The position numbers and the translations under genes are program-made. 35,720 nucleotides of DNA, from assembly GCA_018398765.1 (NCBI GenBank), contig JAHBMJ010001109.1:1-35720 (forward strand). Reading direction: 5' to 3'. The notes beneath the pieces are model-generated. The model saw only the letters and a program-made list of their open reading frames with translations, searched no databases and was not told where the DNA came from. Of the stretch, positions 33,947 to 35,720 are shown one piece after another. How positions within the stretch are numbered: position 1 is the first letter of the stretch; each line of letters begins with the position of its first letter. This DNA comes from Chromera velia. Taxonomy: Eukaryota; Sar; Chromeraceae.

Positions 33947-34281
33947 TTTGATGAAGACGCCAAGCCTCCCACTACCATATTTGAGCAGCTCAAAAATGTT
34001 TTTTCCTCTTTCAAGCGCTTCACAGCCCGTTCCCTGCAGAATGCCAGTGAGGCTAAAAAGCTAACGTCTTTGTCAGCGGGGTAGAAAAATACCCCCAGCT
34101 GAGTGCAATAGTCAATACCCTTGCTGAAGACGAGCAGGGGAAGCTGGAAGTAGTGATGAAAGAATTGAGGGGACAGTTTGCAAAAACTGGAGACGTCAAA
34201 TTCAACAAGGCACTGAACAGTCTCTGCTCCCTCCCGCTCTGTGCTCCCCGGCTTACTAGCTGCCAGGGGGTTGAAGCATGA
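33947..34281 (+). pseudogene. Decayed coding fragment of unknown origin
   Basis: One plus-strand frame, without ATG, runs 33947-34084 (FDEDAKPPTTIFEQLKNVFS... to TAG). A second, one base over, runs about 34057-34281 (VEKYPQLSAIVNTLAEDEQG... to TGA). Both are protein-like, rich in charged and helical residues, and a single frameshift near 34060-34070 would link them. This suggests an old gene or transposon fragment. It directly follows the probable LTR, so it may be the target into which the element inserted, or part of a neighbouring element. I recognise no domain. Confidence 0.4.
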
Positions 34282-35720
34282 GGTGAGAGAGTTGTGCAAA
34301 AAGTCTTAGATCGAGAGAGCACATCAAACTGACTGTACTGACAATTAAAACTTTTGTACTAGAAAATGACTTTTAATTTTCTATATATCACACTAAATTT
34401 TATATAAAAAACTAAGTCTTTAAAACACTTAGAATGATTCTATTTATTGTTTTTTACCTGCATGAAAGTATGAACAACTTTTAAAGATAAGGTTTAATGG
34501 GTTTGTGGTGTGTATGTTGGAAATTGTTGGACGTGAGTGAGGTGAAAGAGTTATAGTATATTGATATGTCGGGGAGTGATTGCAGACTCTGCAGGCATAT
34601 GACAATGTGCAGTGTAATGCATAAACAAGCTAACTTTTACTTCTAATGGAATACGCCGAATCCGCACACTGATGTAAGGAGGGAGCATACAGCGGGCAAC
34701 CCCCATGAAAGGTAAGAATGAATGTCCGCAAACAGATCTGCCGATTTGACACCCACAGAAAGCAGTTCAACCAAACAAATGTTGAGCACTATAACCATAC
34801 AAGAGGTAAATGCTTAGCTTTTGAAAGCCTGATCGATCCATGGCCTCTAGCCAGAGGGCCTTGCCTACGACCAGCCATCATAGCGTTCTTGTTTTTTCTG
34901 GGTGAGGCCTGGCACTGGCCACTGAGTCTTAGTCCAGCCAGGAGCCTTACCTCTAAATTCTCATACAAACAAGAGCTGCGCCTCACTCTCACAACTTCAG
35001 ATCACCCGAGATTACCAGTCGTAATGCTTCTTCACGAAACCTAAATACCGACAAACGGTCTTCCGAGAAAGGCTCAGTCTGACCTGCAGCACACAGATAT
35101 GCAAAAATTTATAAAGTGGCTCACCTTCTGGCCACCCAAAGCTGGCCCCCTCATCCAGAAAGCCTTTCCAGCTCCTCATCTAGAGCTTGTTAGAGCGTAC
35201 GCATGGAAGGGATTCAATAAAAGCTTTACTGGGGCAACTTTGTAGGCCCCTTTGCATGAAGACGGGCCGTGCCCTTCATGATGGAAGATCGAAATTGCCC
35301 TCTTAGGGCAACTAGTAGAGTGAATGTCATAAACCCAAGAAAAACCAAAGAAGCCAATCCTCTGGGCTTTTGATAAAGCCTAGTTTCATTGCTGGAGAGC
35401 AAGTCTGTGTAATAGGAGAGAGGCGGCACTAGGTCGTGCTCTGATCGACTTGAAACATTCGATGGAAAGCCGATTTTAGGAGCCAATTTTAGATCGGCCA
35501 ACCATATGACGGCCCCAGAAGGCAAGCTATACGTTGCGGGCCAGGGCCCGGCCGGCCACCAAGGCTAAAAAGCACTTCCCGCCTGCGCGCTGACCCATTA
35601 AAATGCCGATCTGAAAAATTCTTAGTCAGGTCTTCAGAAATTAAGTTCTCCTCCAGTCAGAAAGTCGGGTCAACAGAATGGGCCTCTATCCACAAAATCT
35701 CGTTGTCAAGCGTTCTATTG
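34282..35720. other. Unassigned right-hand region
   Basis: Positions 34320-34620 are AT-rich, like the other AT blocks. From about 34640 to the end the sequence is balanced in composition and strikingly free of microsatellites, unlike the rest of the window. A minus-strand frame at 35525-35226 encodes 99 aa with one possible membrane stretch (SLVFLGFMTFTLLVAL), but shows no family I recognise and may be chance. Organellar or transposon-derived DNA is possible. I cannot support a gene here. Confidence 0.4.

Overview
The window is nuclear DNA from an intron-rich eukaryote. The five gene models have GT-AG introns of roughly 200 to 1,000 bases packed with microsatellites, long disordered protein tails, a decayed Copia-type retroelement and AT-rich non-coding blocks. 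My best guess is a chromerid alga (Chromera velia-like alveolate). This rests on overall style: intermediate GC, many TGCATGCA palindromes, an EF-hand gene and a CTD-type phosphatase. It is not based on a database match. All exon-intron structures below were built by hand from reading frame, splice-site sequence and family conservation.

Layout: (1) 107-635, minus: first two exons of a calmodulin/centrin-like EF-hand gene that runs off the left edge, with a broken duplicate of its EF-hand exon in the intron. (2) 1606-7353, plus: six-exon membrane acyltransferase of the OafA type fused to an SGNH-hydrolase domain (1157 aa). (3) 8993-14334, minus: three-exon, 1608-aa disordered protein of unknown function, convergent with gene 2 and divergent from gene 4. 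(4) 15542-21484, plus: six-exon FCP1/SCP-type phosphatase with a DxDxT active site and a ~600-aa disordered N-terminus (819 aa). (5) 21485-28248: gene-poor, with a candidate 1.6-kb non-autonomous DNA transposon. (6) 28249-29588, plus: four-exon, 278-aa secreted protein with two copies of an eight-cysteine module. (7) 29589-31600: AT-rich spacer. (8) 31610-33945: 5'-truncated, stop-riddled Copia-like pol with a probable 3' LTR, then a decayed coding fragment. (9) 34282-35720: unassigned sequence.

The genes do not form an obvious pathway. What links them is splicing. Eleven of the sixteen inferred 5' splice sites have C at intron position +3 (mostly GTCAGT). Several introns open with tandem copies of their own donor tetramer, in one case grown into a ~230-base array. 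Two genes have an exon 5 flanked by complementary simple repeats. The two most novel observations are this donor/microsatellite relationship and the paired eight-cysteine modules with identical spacing.
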